Origin: Chelydra serpentina
Taxonomy: Eukaryota > Chordata > Testudines > Chelydridae
Direction: 5' to 3'
Assembly: GCA_037349315.1 (NCBI GenBank)
Contig: JBAIAC010000129.1
Coordinates: forward strand, 124,001 to 188,000
Length of the DNA: 64,000 bases
Shown: positions 54,546-64,000 of the stretch, in pieces
Position numbering within the stretch: the first letter of the stretch is position 1
How the letters are laid out: the number at the start of each line of letters is the position of its first letter
Made by a program: the position numbers and the translations under genes
Notes under the pieces: generated by a model
What the model was told of the DNA's origin: nothing
What the model saw: only the letters and a program-made list of their open reading frames with translations
Database searches by the model: none

Positions 54546-56319
54546 GGCCTGGTCTACATTACAAAGTTAGATCTATGTAAGCCATTCTGTGTTGACTTAT
54601 TTATGCATGTTTCTACACTCAAATTTGTCTCTGGCTAGCACAAGCATCCCACTACAGTGATGTACTAAAACCACTTCCCCAAATGGTGCAGGTCCATCGT
54701 TGACCTATTTTGGTCAATGCAGTGTGAGTGTAGACACTGCATGACCCGTGTTGATCCTAACAGTTCTCCAGCCAGTGTCTCTCAATGCCCCAGTCCAAAG
54801 CAGTCATTGTCACAGGGTCACAATTTTAAACTCTACTACCCAGGAGTCACAAACCAGAGATCTGTCCTCTCCTTTAAAAACCCTGGGTGTTCTCCTGTTT
54901 GCCTGTTTTGGCAAGCACACCTTGCAGCTCACTTTTGATGTATGCATCCAACTAGCCATGGCTCCATGCACACACAGGGGTACTAGACAGGCTCTTGCCT
55001 GGAGCAGGCAAGAAATGTTGGATCTCCTGAGCCTGTGGGGAGAAGAGGCTGTGCAAGCCCCTGCTATGGACCAGCTATAGGAAACTGGACGTCTCTGAGC
55101 AGGCAAAGGGGTACAACCGGGATCAGCAGCAGTGCCATGTGAAAACAAAGGGGCTTCACTAGGGATACCACAAGATGAGGGAGAGCAGCAAGAAATCTAG
55201 TGCTGGCCATCAGACTTGCCATTTTTACAATGAACTGCATACCGTACTTAGCAGGGACCCCACCAGCACCCAACAGACCATTGTGTGTACCTCCGAGGAG
55301 CCCAAGATGGAGACTCCTGCCCTGAACAATGAGGAGGAGAGGGGCAAACATGGTGGGTGACTCCAACGATGCCACGAGCCAGGATCCATTTGAAACTCAG
55401 CAGGAGTCTAACCTGTCCCACCAGGCAAGTGCAGATGAACTGCTCACGAGGGGGAAGGGAGTTCCGGTAAGTGTGTACATGCATTTGTTCTTAAAATGTT
55501 CTATTTGCTTTTCCTTCCCCCTTTCCCCTGCCATTTAAAGATGGCGCCTGGCCTATCCACAAGTGTACAAGACAAAGATATTGACTTTTCACTGTTTGAC
55601 TGGTATACCGTGAGAAAATAAAAAGTTAGGTAAATTCAGAACCAGTTCCTGCACAGTACTATGGCACTCTGATTACACGATCCACATCCGTTTAGTGTCC
55701 TGTGCTAGGGTAGAGGTAGAGTCAGTGTCTGCCTTTCAATCCCTTGTTGGGCTCGGTGTGGAGAGGGGCATTGGGGAGCACTTTGTGACGAAAGATGTCT
55801 CTTTTATCCCCCCTGAGAGAGCTTTCTTAACTTTTGTGGGGATACTCTGCAATCCCCTCCCAAAGGTTTCAAGGGTTGGCGGCCTTATTTCTTTCTCTGC
55901 AATAGGAACTTTGCCATGCGACTCTGCAGTGAGGTTGGCTGGTACCGTTGCAGCAAACAGGCTAGTGACACATGTGCCTAGATGGCTTGCAGGAACCAGC
56001 AGCAGCTTGGTTCTCTGTGCCTTTGTGACACTCAGGAGTAAGACATCAGCCAAAATCCCCACTGCCAGTGAAAAATAATGCCAATGTTCACTGCCCTGCC
56101 TTCTACTCGTACCCATGGAATAGAGGCTGAAATTGTATAGCTTCTTACAATGGAATATCACCCCCCTACCTATGGTGCACTGCACTTCATATCGGCTCAA
56201 CCACAATCAGCACCAATGCAAGCAGCCAACTATGCACACACCAGAGCACTATACACACTTTTGGTGGCTGTACACCGATGTAATCTGTACTGACCAAAGT
56301 TTGACGTGTATACATGGCC
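54546..56319 (+). mobile_element. PIF/Harbinger DNA transposon, non-autonomous (1774 bp)
   Basis: Left end GGCCTGGTCTACATTACAAA and right end GTGTATACATGGCC are inverted repeats (GGCCTGGTCTACA against GGCCATGTATACA). TTA lies directly outside both ends (54543-54545 and 56320-56322), the 3-bp TWA duplication of PIF/Harbinger elements. It carries remnants of the DNA-binding (Myb/SANT-like) ORF but I see no transposase DDE sequence. It is the best candidate in the window for the relative of the short MITEs. Confidence 0.85.
54973..55540 (+). pseudogene. Harbinger Myb/SANT-like DNA-binding ORF remnant
   Basis: PIF/Harbinger transposons encode a second protein with a Myb/SANT-like domain that helps the transposase bind the ends. 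The frame at 54748-55080 contains TRQALAWSRQEMLDLLSLWG and EEAVQA, the first helix of that domain, before a stop. In other frames follow MRESSKKSSAGHQTCHFYNE and LHTVLSRDPTSTQQ (55175-55360), and DSNDATSQDPFETQQ (55329 on). The rest of the domain between 55080 and 55175 is disrupted. Inactive. Confidence 0.72.
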
Positions 56320-56322
56320 TTA

Positions 56323-58655
56323 GTTTAACTGATGTAATTTTTCAAATGTAGACTACGTACAAGGTTTCAATTAATGTTAAATCCATGGAAAGTGTCAAGA
56401 GTTTGTGGTGTTTAGTCTTTATTATTAAAGTCATTCAGGACAAAGAAAAGACTGAAAAAGATGCTGAATTTCTTAAAGGACTTGTTTTAAAATTTTGTCA
56501 TAAGCTAAGTAATGGATTTACTTGTAAATTCTCAGAAAATTTATTCTCTACTTAAAAAGCAAGTGCTATACATTTTAGGGAGATACACTGTATTTTTCAT
56601 ACAGAACAAATGGGCTGACTCTATGCCAAATACAAAATAGAACTTAACCTTAACTGTGGAGCCTTCACCAGCACCTCCATAATACTGCTGTTTGGTTTTC
56701 TGGAAAATGAGGCCTAATCAGAAATGAAATATCAGAACATTTGAACTTTTAAGATAACTAAGCACTTTAAGGAGATCAGGTTTTTTTAGTATCTGCGTGG
56801 GATTGATCAAAAGTTTTTCTTTCTGTCATTAAGGGGAAAGTCGTCTGGGATTTAAGATTCTCCCCATCCCCCACTACACTCTGGATTTTTCTCCTCTTGA
56901 CTGAGGAGTAAATCTGTGTCTCCTCTGTCCTTTAAAATAGGGCTCCTGGAAGCCAAGTTTACCCCACCTTGAGCTTCTCCAGCACCCTGGCAATCCCCTT
57001 ACCTCTGGCCATACTAGCTTGTATGGGCTTCACCTTCTGGAGGGTGAGTCTTCCAGGGGAGTGGTACAGTCAAGCTCATCTTCCTCCACAATTCCTGAGA
57101 TACCTGAGGACATCCATGGCCTCAATGAGACCACCCTCTAGTTCATATGTATGCAGATGTTCCTTCTGGTAGGGGTGATGAATGGGATTCCCCAGGGGAT
57201 TAGAAGCAGGACCAGCTGGAGTCTCACCTGTCATCTCTGGTGATCCTACTTCCCTGCAAGATGATATCTGGAGTTCTCAACACCTGTTTGGATGGCTCTA
57301 GATCCTAACCTCCTGTTAGTCTTTGGGAAAATCTGGTCATTTGTGCTCTTCAAAGCTAGGGCTATCCAATCTTAAGAAATCAGTGAGCTTTTAATACAAT
57401 TTTACTGAAAGTCTGTATCTGAGAATAAGCAACAAGAAATTGTATGTTACTGACTTGCTGTGGAATTCATGGAGGCTGTTCTAGACTGTAAGACAAAAGC
57501 ATTTAGGGCCAAGCATGCTGTTGGCACTTAGTAAATAAATATTTGTTTTTACTGTTCTTTTGGGGGTAAACTTCCTCTCTGACTTGCACTTTGTGCTTGC
57601 TCTGTCTTTCACCTCTGGTTGCTACCTTGTGCAATAGAAGCAATCAGAACCTGGGGTGTGTGTGCTCTGATGCTATGCAGCACTGCTCTTGCTGTACAGC
57701 CTGTGCTTATGTGAAAACTGGGTACAAGCGTGAGCCCGGTACAGGGCCCCTGTCCGAGTTGTGATGGGCTATACTTGGGCCACTTTTGTACAGCAGTACT
57801 TAACTGGTGTCTTGCAGTTCCCTGGTTCCACCTCCAGCAACTGTAGGAAGGGAGCCATTTTCCCTATTTTTCAAGGACAAACACCAGGCAACTGTGCCAT
57901 AGCATGACATCCCTGTGCTGACACCAAGACAACTTGTACTTCAAATGTTGAGGGTTTTTTTGTTTTTTAAATATGTCTTGCAACAAAAAGCAGAAACCAT
58001 CTTAGGCAGGTTTTAAAGTGGGAAGTAGAAAGAGAAGCCTGTGGAAGATTCTGGGAACTACAGGGCAGTGACCTGAGCTGTCTCTCTGAGGAGCTTCAAA
58101 CACAGGAACACTGATAAATGAAGTGTCCCATTATGGTCTCTCTCACAGCTTCGAAGGTTACATAACTCCATATTAATATTAGTCTTGAGATTAAATCACG
58201 TCAGACTTCCCTGTTACTGAGTGACTGTTCTGGCACTGTCAATAAAATCCTTCTGAAACCTTTGCCAGCTGGAGCATGAAAATTAAAGGCTTCCATTGTG
58301 GTTACTGCTGGCTAAAGGAAATTATTTTAAAATGCTTTAAGCACGTTGAGCATGCAGCAGTGTTTGGAATATGAATATTATACTTTGCTTTGCAAACACA
58401 CTATTTGTTCATGAATGGCCTGATGGAGAGTGGCCAAACATGACATCAGTAAACATAAGGATGGGGGGGGAGGGGGAGGCTCTGTAGTAGTGCAGAGAAA
58501 AGGGTGATTGGTCACCTCTCCCATAATATAACAGCGAGAGAGGCTTGATTAAATTAAAAGGTAACATTCAGCATTGATAAAAATAAATACTTTTCAACCA
58601 ATAATTAACCTGTGGAACTCAGTGCTACTTGATACTATTGGGGTAAGTAATATAA
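56323..58655. other. Intron, mostly unique
   Basis: About 2.3 kb of sequence without recognised genes. At 57487-57545 (TAGACTGTAAGACAAAAGC, GTTGGCACTTAGTAAATAAA) there is a weak L2-like tail, and at 58465-58485 a G-rich run. Confidence 0.45.
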
Positions 58656-58863
58656 TCATAGAGTCGTGGAACCATAGGGTTAGAAAGGACACCCAGGGTA
58701 ATCTAATCTAACCCCCTGCCAAGATGCAGGATTTGTTGTGTCAAAAGCATCCAAACCAGATGGCTATCCAGGCTCCTTTTGAAAAGCCTCCACTGAAGGA
58801 GCTTCTACAACCTCCTTAGGCAGTTTGTCTCATTGTTCTTACAGTTAGGAAGTTTGTCCTTAG
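58656..58863 (-). repeat. Old CR1 LINE 3' end, left flank of the gypsy remnant
   Basis: TCATAGAGTCGTGGAACCAT, then CTAACCCCCTGCCAAGATGC and CCTTAGGCAGTTTGTC: the reversed 3' end of an older CR1 subfamily. It stops exactly where the LTR begins. Its missing inner part and the RT-like CR1 segment at 61476-61850 probably were one element. Confidence 0.75.
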
Positions 58864-59475
58864 TGTGACAAAGTTCCTCCTCTACCTCGGTGGGTCCTGC
58901 GCTTATTGGTGGATTTTTTTGTTTGCCTCAGAGATCTTCCCCTCTGGTAGAACCCACAGTCTAGATCAACTCCTCCTGTGCTTGATCAGGAGTTGGGAGG
59001 CTTGGGGGGAACCCGGGCCTGCCCTCTACTCCGGGTTCCAGCCCAGGGCCCTGTGGATTGCAGCTGTTTAGAGTGCCTCCTGGAACAACTGCACGACAGC
59101 TACCACTCCCTGGGCTACTTCCCCATGGACTCCTCCCAACACCTTCTTTATCCTCACCACAGGATCTTCCAGCAGTAGGCCCTCTTACTCTCAGCTCCTA
59201 GTGCCTCTTGCTCCTAGCTCCTCACACGCAACCTCCTTCCACAGCTCCTGACATGTGCCACTCACTGGGAGGCTTTTAACTAGTTTCAGCCAGCCCCTGA
59301 TTGGCTGCAGGTGTCTCAATCAACCTCCCTGCCTTCTGGAAAGTTCTTAATTGGCCCCAGGTGTCTTGATTAACCTGGAGCAACTGCCATAAGGTATCAG
59401 GGATTTGTTTAGCCTGGGGCTAACATACTGGTTCCTTACCACTTTCCTATAGCCCTCTGGCCTTGCCCCGTCACA
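58864..59475 (-). mobile_element. Ty3/gypsy 3' LTR (612 bp)
   Basis: On the minus strand the LTR starts TGTGACGGGGCAAGG (59475) and ends GGAACTTTGTCACA (58864), with TGTGAC/GTCACA ends. A polypurine tract, AGAGGGGGAGGATA, lies immediately before its start (59476-59489), exactly where plus-strand priming should occur. The RT-RNase H frame runs through the tract into the LTR. Confidence 0.88.
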
Positions 59476-60870
59476 TATCCTCCCCCTCTGCTCGACACCA
59501 TAGAGTTGGGCAATTTGGGACGCCAGGCAGTGTGCTCTTGACAGACCATCAGCGTTGCCATGGTGGCATCCAGCCCTGTGCCGTATGCGGAACTGGAACG
59601 GTTGGAGGGATAAAAACCACCTGGTGACCCTGGCATTCTTTTCCTTATTCCGCTGCATCCACTGGAGGAGTGCATGGTCCGTCACAAGAGTAAATCGCCG
59701 GCCCAAGAGGTAATAACGCAGTGTCTCCATGGCCCATTTGACAGCAAAGCATTCTCTTTCGACTACTGCGTACTTCTGTTCTCTTGGGAGCAGCTTTCTG
59801 CTTAGGTAGAGGATTGGGTGTTCTTCTTCTCCAACCATTTGCGACAGAACCGCCCCCAACCCCACCTCGGAAGCATCTGTTTGTAAAATAAAATCTTTGT
59901 TAAAGTCTGGGGCTATAAGTATGGGGTCATTACAGAGGGCCGTCCGAAGGTCTATGAATGCCCTCTCCGCTGCATCAGTCCACTTCACCATGTCTGGACC
60001 TCGGGCCTTCACCAGGTCCGTTAGGGGACTTGCCCTAGTGGCGAAGTGGGGAATAAAACGTCGGTAATAGCTTACCATGCCTAAGAATGCACGGACCTGC
60101 TTCTTTCGGATCGGCCGGGGCCAGTTTTGAATCGCCTCTAGCTTATTCGTTTGGGGCTTCACTATGCCCCTTCCTACAATATAGCCCAGGTACTTAGTCT
60201 CTGCCAGCCCTATGGCACATTTAGCGGGATTAACGGTGAGGCCAGCCCGCCTTAAGGTGCGCAGTACTGCCTCAACTTTCTCCAAGTGGGTTCCCCAGTC
60301 TGGCATATGGATAATGACATCATCTAGGTACGCAGCTGCATAACTAGTATGGGGGCACAGCAGTTTATCCATGAGGCGCTGGAATGTGGCCGGGGCCCCA
60401 TGTAACCCGAAAGGAAGGACTGTATACTGGAATAGCCCATCCGGGGTGGAAAACGCTGTCTTTTCTTTAGCTTCTTTGGTCAGGGGAATCTGCCAATATC
60501 GTTTTGTCAGATCCAGTGTAGTCAAGAATCGGGCACTACCCAGTCGGTCCACCAGTTCATCGATGCATGGTAAGGGGTATGCATCAAATTGGGATACTTC
60601 ATTCGGTCGGCGGAAGTCATTACAGAATCTTGTGGTACCGTCAGGTTTAGGCACTAGAACGATTGGACTGGACCACTGACTGTAAGATCCTTCAATAACC
60701 CCTAATTCTAACATTTTCTTTACTTCAGCCTTGATTTCTTCTCTTTTGGCTGCTGGGATTCGGTAGGGTCTCAATGTTACCTTGGCTCCGGGGATCGTGC
60801 GGATATGGTGATAGGTCTCAGTCGTCCGCCCCGGTTTTGTAGAGAACACATCTCGGTTGCGATTAATCAT
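59347..60870 (-). pseudogene. Gypsy reverse transcriptase-RNase H
   Basis: A 507-codon open frame. RT motifs in order: SSPIVLVPKPDG (residues 67-78), LTTLDL with the first catalytic aspartate (D120), LPFGLHGAP (152-160), YLDD (181-184). RNase H follows: TDAS (D332), ERE (about 370), TDHA (D398) and NADGLSR (D441), so all catalytic acids are present. The last 40 residues read through the polypurine tract into the LTR, so the natural C-terminus may be earlier or fused to LTR sequence. The apparent start is an internal methionine: the same frame stays open to about 61018. Truncation of the element and absence of gag and protease make it non-functional as a whole. Confidence 0.9.
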
Positions 60871-60934
60871 GTCATTTGCCTCGATCTTTTGGATTGGCGT
60901 TAAGTCAGGTGATATCCTTACTTGCTCGTGTAAG

Positions 60935-61462
60935 TTATCCTCCTGGGGAAGGGTCTCCTGGGTGACTAAGCATGCCTCTCCATCGTGCCAAGGTTTTAAA
61001 AGATTGATGTGATGAAATTTGCTCTGGTTTCCTGCGGCCTGGCTGCCGCACCTTATAGTTCACCTCTCCCACGGCTTCGATCACTTCGTAGGGTCCCTGC
61101 CACTGGGCCAACAGTTTACTTTCTGCTGTGGGCACCAGGACCATCACTCGATCCCCTGGTTGGAACCGTCGAAGCTTTGCTTGGTGGTTATAATGGGTTC
61201 GTTGGGTCTCTTGTGCTTTCTCCAAGTGTTCTCGTACGATAGGCGTAACTCGAGCTATCCGATTCCTCATCTGCAGCACATGCTCGACTATGTTCCTTCC
61301 TGGATTTGGCTCCTCTTCCCAGGCTTCTCTAGCGATATCCAATATGCCCTGGGGGTGGCGCTCGTATAATAGTTCGAATGGTGAGAAACCTGTGGAGGCT
61401 TGCGGAACCTCCCGGATGGCGAACATGAGGTAAGGCAATAGGGTATCCCCGTGGAACCTCAC
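60935..61462 (-). pseudogene. Gypsy integrase C-terminal part with GPY/F module
   Basis: A 175-codon ORF beginning inside an integrase core: LPYLMFAIREVPQASTGFSP and FELLYERHPQG are the conserved block after the catalytic core; the D,D and E residues lie in the missing 5' part. RFQPGDRVMVL and LLAQWQGPYEVIEAVGEVNY form the GPY/F module, which contacts DNA and targets. After about residue 147 the frame diverges (near 61018) and the last residues are out of frame; the natural continuation lies in the frame of the RT ORF. Confidence 0.85.
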
Positions 61463-61475
61463 TTGAGACCTCTCT

Positions 61476-61850
61476 CCAATTTGACATCATTCCATTAATA
61501 GTTACTCTTTGCTTGCAGTTGTTTAATCAGTTATGTATCCACTTAATGGTAGTTCTGCCACACCTCCAATTCTCCAGCTTATTTATCAGAATGTCATGTG
61601 TGAACGTGTCAAAAGCCTTGTTGATGTCCAGGTATATTATGTCCTCGCATTTCCCCAATCCACCAAATCAGTTAGCCTATCAAAGAAGAAAATCCAGCTG
61701 ATTTGGCATGATTTGTTCTTAGTAAATCCATGCTGGTTGCTAGTGGTCACCCCTCCATCCTCCAGGTATTTTCAAATTGAATGTTTTATACCTTGCTCAA
61801 GTAGCTTCTCAGGTATTGAAATTAGGCTGACAGGGGTTTTCATTCAGAGA
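61476..61850 (-). repeat. Old CR1 LINE, RT-region fragment, right flank of the gypsy remnant
   Basis: Reversed RT-domain phrases are visible: TCAAAAGCCTTGTTGATGTC, GGCATGATTTGTTCTTAGTA and AATTAGGCTGACAGGGG correspond to the KAFD, K-SCQTNL and PVSLTS coding blocks. The 3' end of the same kind of element lies beyond the gypsy copy at 58656-58863. Confidence 0.7.
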
Positions 61851-63820
61851 CGTCAAAGTTCTTTCCAGAGGCGTGAGTGTGCACATTTTATATATGAGGA
61901 AACATGACATGGTGAGGTTGAGTGACTTGGCCAAGTAAGTGACTCTCACTGTAAGTCAATATCTTAACTGGGGTGGGTGGGAGGGAAACCTAAATGTCCT
62001 TGTTTGGTCCCCTAGATGCATTGGTCCACACTGCCTTCCTAGCTTTGTAAGTTTAAAACTGATGTTTATATGAGTAAGCATAGCATCTGCAGAGGCGTTT
62101 CAATTCTCCATTCTGCAAGGGATAAGTAGATTGTCGCTTGGGTCTGTGAGAAATTTCCCCCTTTTAAAAAATCTTTTACAGTAATGAGCACTATGGAAAC
62201 TTTAAGCCTCTAGCTGCTTCAGGTTAAGAAGTAACTTTCCCCATTGTGGGGTGGGTTTGCCCCTTCCCCTCAAGCATCTGGCACTGGGCACCATCGGAGG
62301 CCAGATACTGGATTAGAAGTACCACTGGCCTCATCAACTCTGTGCAAAAATGAAATAACAAGGGAGGTGACTAGAGGGCGAGTGATGGGGAAAATTCATT
62401 CTCAGTCTGATTGCACAACTAAACTCTTATATTTTTGATGCCTTGAATGTAATGGAGGCTGTTTTCTGTTGCTTTATCATGGTTGTGTTCTATGGAGTTC
62501 TATACTGAGATATGATGTAATGCTAAGTTGCTGTGGAAATTGCATTAGTTGGTAGATGTATGTATACATTGGAGAATACATGCTAAAGTAAATCCTGTGT
62601 CCTTGTCTGAAATACTCCCTGGTGAAACACGGTCTGATATCCTGTTGGCTGCCTAAATTCTTACCAACAACAAAGCATGAAAAATAACTAATGGGCAATG
62701 GGTTGTGGGCAGAAGAAGGATGCTCAAGAGCAAAGGAACTGATGAACACATATAGGAGAGGAGGAACTCTGTTTTTCCATGAGAGTGACGATATAAACCT
62801 TTCTCTTTCCCCATTCTTGCCTCAGGTGGGTAGCAGTTATTCTGAAATCAAGTCCAATGACTGTTGGAATTGTCTAGGAACTTGCAGTCTGTGTGTGCCA
62901 AAAACGGAACCATCATCTCTTAAGATGTCTTAAACTGCTGGAAGTGCAGGGAATGGGAAATGTAGCAGAAGATTAGGACTCCCGCTAAAAATCAGTAAGC
63001 GGTTTCTCAATACTTTCTGGTAGTTTTAGGGGAATCCTGTTTTGAGTCTAAGGGGCTCTGACTTGTTTTGGATCATTTAGCTGTATATTATTTTTATTTT
63101 TTTCTAATGGATTTATACAATTGTTTTTGGCCATACATTTGCTGTATGGTTTAATGGGACAAGCCTCACTATTCGCTGAATTGAAGATTTTGGGTTTCTG
63201 TAGATTCATAACTTCCCCCAACCCCGTCCTTTTAAAAAATGGAAATTTTGTTTTGGAAACTTGGGTTGGTGTTGAGCAGAAACATGTTTCTATCTGAGCC
63301 AGAACTTGCAAACCTCCCTCCCCTAATCCCATGCCTGTTTCCCAATGTGGAGGTGGCCATGTGGTACCCGGAGCAGGTATTCCAATTTAATGAAACAGAA
63401 ACACAGTAAGTATGGAATGGAACCTCATTTTGAAGCGGTTTATTAAAGTAGAAAATCCGGAATTTATTGGAAATGGTTTTTACAATCAGATGTTTCCTGT
63501 TGTTGGAGTCTAAAGTGACTTTTTCCTCTTGTAAAGGGAATAAGAATGAACTTTGGGCTCAGTTCTCCTATCAGTTGGAGACAATACTTGACTGAGGCTC
63601 CATTCACATGGTCCACTTGACAACAGCTTGCAGTCTCCACATTTCACGTCACCATGCACATCTGCAGTCAGAAGTTTGTGTGTGTGTTATATATGGTGTG
63701 TTATATATATTCACTCTTGTGCTCGTGATATTGAAAATGTAATAACTCAGCTGTTAAAATGTGCTTCAGGATTTAATTTCTTGCAGTGCTTATGCATGGG
63801 AATACTTTTTGTATTTTTTC
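61851..63820. other. Intron, nothing recognised
   Basis: AT-rich intronic sequence. GTGAGTGACTTGGCCAAG near 61920 is a weak MIR-like trace. The ORFs at 62477-63332 show no family. Confidence 0.45.
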
Positions 63821-63822
63821 TC

Positions 63823-63858
63823 TCTGTGTGTGTGTGCGTGTGTGTGTGCGCGCGCGCA
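63823..63858. repeat. GT/GC dinucleotide microsatellite
   Basis: TGTGTGTGTGTGCGTG followed by GTGTGTGCGCGCGCGC, alternating purine-pyrimidine. The rest of the window to 64000 is unassigned AT-rich intron. Confidence 0.85.
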
Positions 63859-64000
63859 TTGAGAAAATAATTGATGAGTAAAATCTTGGACTTAGTTCCA
63901 ATAAACCTCACTGATAATGGGTAAAGTGGTATATAAATGACATTCAAGTAAATGCCTAAAGTGGGTTTTTTTAGCCAAAAATTTGCAACCTTGGTAACAC

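Larger units (their letters stand above)
58864..61475 (-). mobile_element. Ty3/gypsy element remnant with integrase before RT (Gmr1-like order)
   Basis: In transcription order (right to left) come the end of an integrase with its GPY/F module (61462-60935), then reverse transcriptase and RNase H (60870-59347), the polypurine tract and the 3' LTR. Most Ty3/gypsy elements have integrase after RNase H; integrase first is the arrangement known for Gmr1-like elements of deuterostomes. The 5' LTR, gag, protease and the start of integrase are missing beyond 61475. A frame change near 61018 separates the two ORFs, and the copy is inactive. Confidence 0.85.

Noticed and set aside
2220..64000. Further ST3GAL3 exons
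   Set aside because: I looked for the stem and sialyl-motif sequences known from the protein and saw none flanked by splice sites; short exons could still be missed by eye.
1..64000. CRISPR arrays, operons, prophage or plasmid features
   Set aside because: No regularly spaced direct repeats, no ribosome-binding-site-led gene clusters; all signals are of vertebrate nuclear DNA.

Overview
The window is vertebrate nuclear DNA, most likely from a cryptodiran (hidden-necked) turtle. The evidence is many CR1 LINE copies of the sauropsid type, a tRNA-Lys-type Cry-like SINE (a family I know from cryptodiran turtles), DIRS-like, Penelope-like and Ty3/gypsy retroelements, PIF/Harbinger and hAT DNA elements, and turtle-type solo LTRs. 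There is no bacterial or phage gene organisation. Nearly all of the short ORFs are chance ORFs or lie inside repeats.

The only host coding sequence I recognise is one exon on the + strand at 2069-2213. It carries the start codon, short cytoplasmic tail and signal-anchor of the Golgi sialyltransferase ST3GAL3. It has a good polypyrimidine tract and acceptor, and a consensus donor. I found no further ST3GAL3 exon, so positions 1-2068 and 2214-64000 are most simply read as the introns on either side of it; the mammalian gene also has very long introns here.

Layout of the intron. 4.9-6.1 kb: nested and palindromic hAT elements with 8-bp target duplications. 6.3-8.7 kb: old reverse-strand CR1. 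11.6-15.5 kb: two solo LTRs with 5-bp duplications, a Harbinger-type MITE and an LTR-like stretch. 16.2-17.6 kb: old forward CR1. 18.8-22.1 kb: MITEs, an LTR and a U6 snRNA pseudogene. 24.5-25.8 kb: DNA transposon holding a G-rich minisatellite. 27.6-31.8 kb: foldback element, two CR1 copies, a C31 tract and a MITE. 32.4-33.5 kb: a perfect 36-bp inverted repeat and MITEs. 35.3-36.3 kb: Penelope-like element with an inverted 5' part and a GIY-YIG ORF. 38.0-39.0 kb: GC-rich hAT-like unit. 39.5-42.8 kb: nearly complete CR1 interrupted by a SINE. 44.2-49.0 kb: DIRS-like element with a solo LTR inside its terminal inverted repeat. 52.7-54.3 kb: a second Penelope-like element split by CR1. 54.5-56.3 kb: Harbinger element with a Myb/SANT-like ORF remnant. 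58.7-61.8 kb: Ty3/gypsy remnant with integrase upstream of reverse transcriptase, inside an older CR1.

The most notable signals are the hammerhead-ribozyme-like cores in the Penelope tails, the unusual integrase-first pol order, the 5' inversion of a Penelope copy, the layered insertions that allow relative dating, and an apparent alternative 5' splice site at the ST3GAL3 exon. None of these was tested by alignment or folding software. Family names come from recognition of the sequence.
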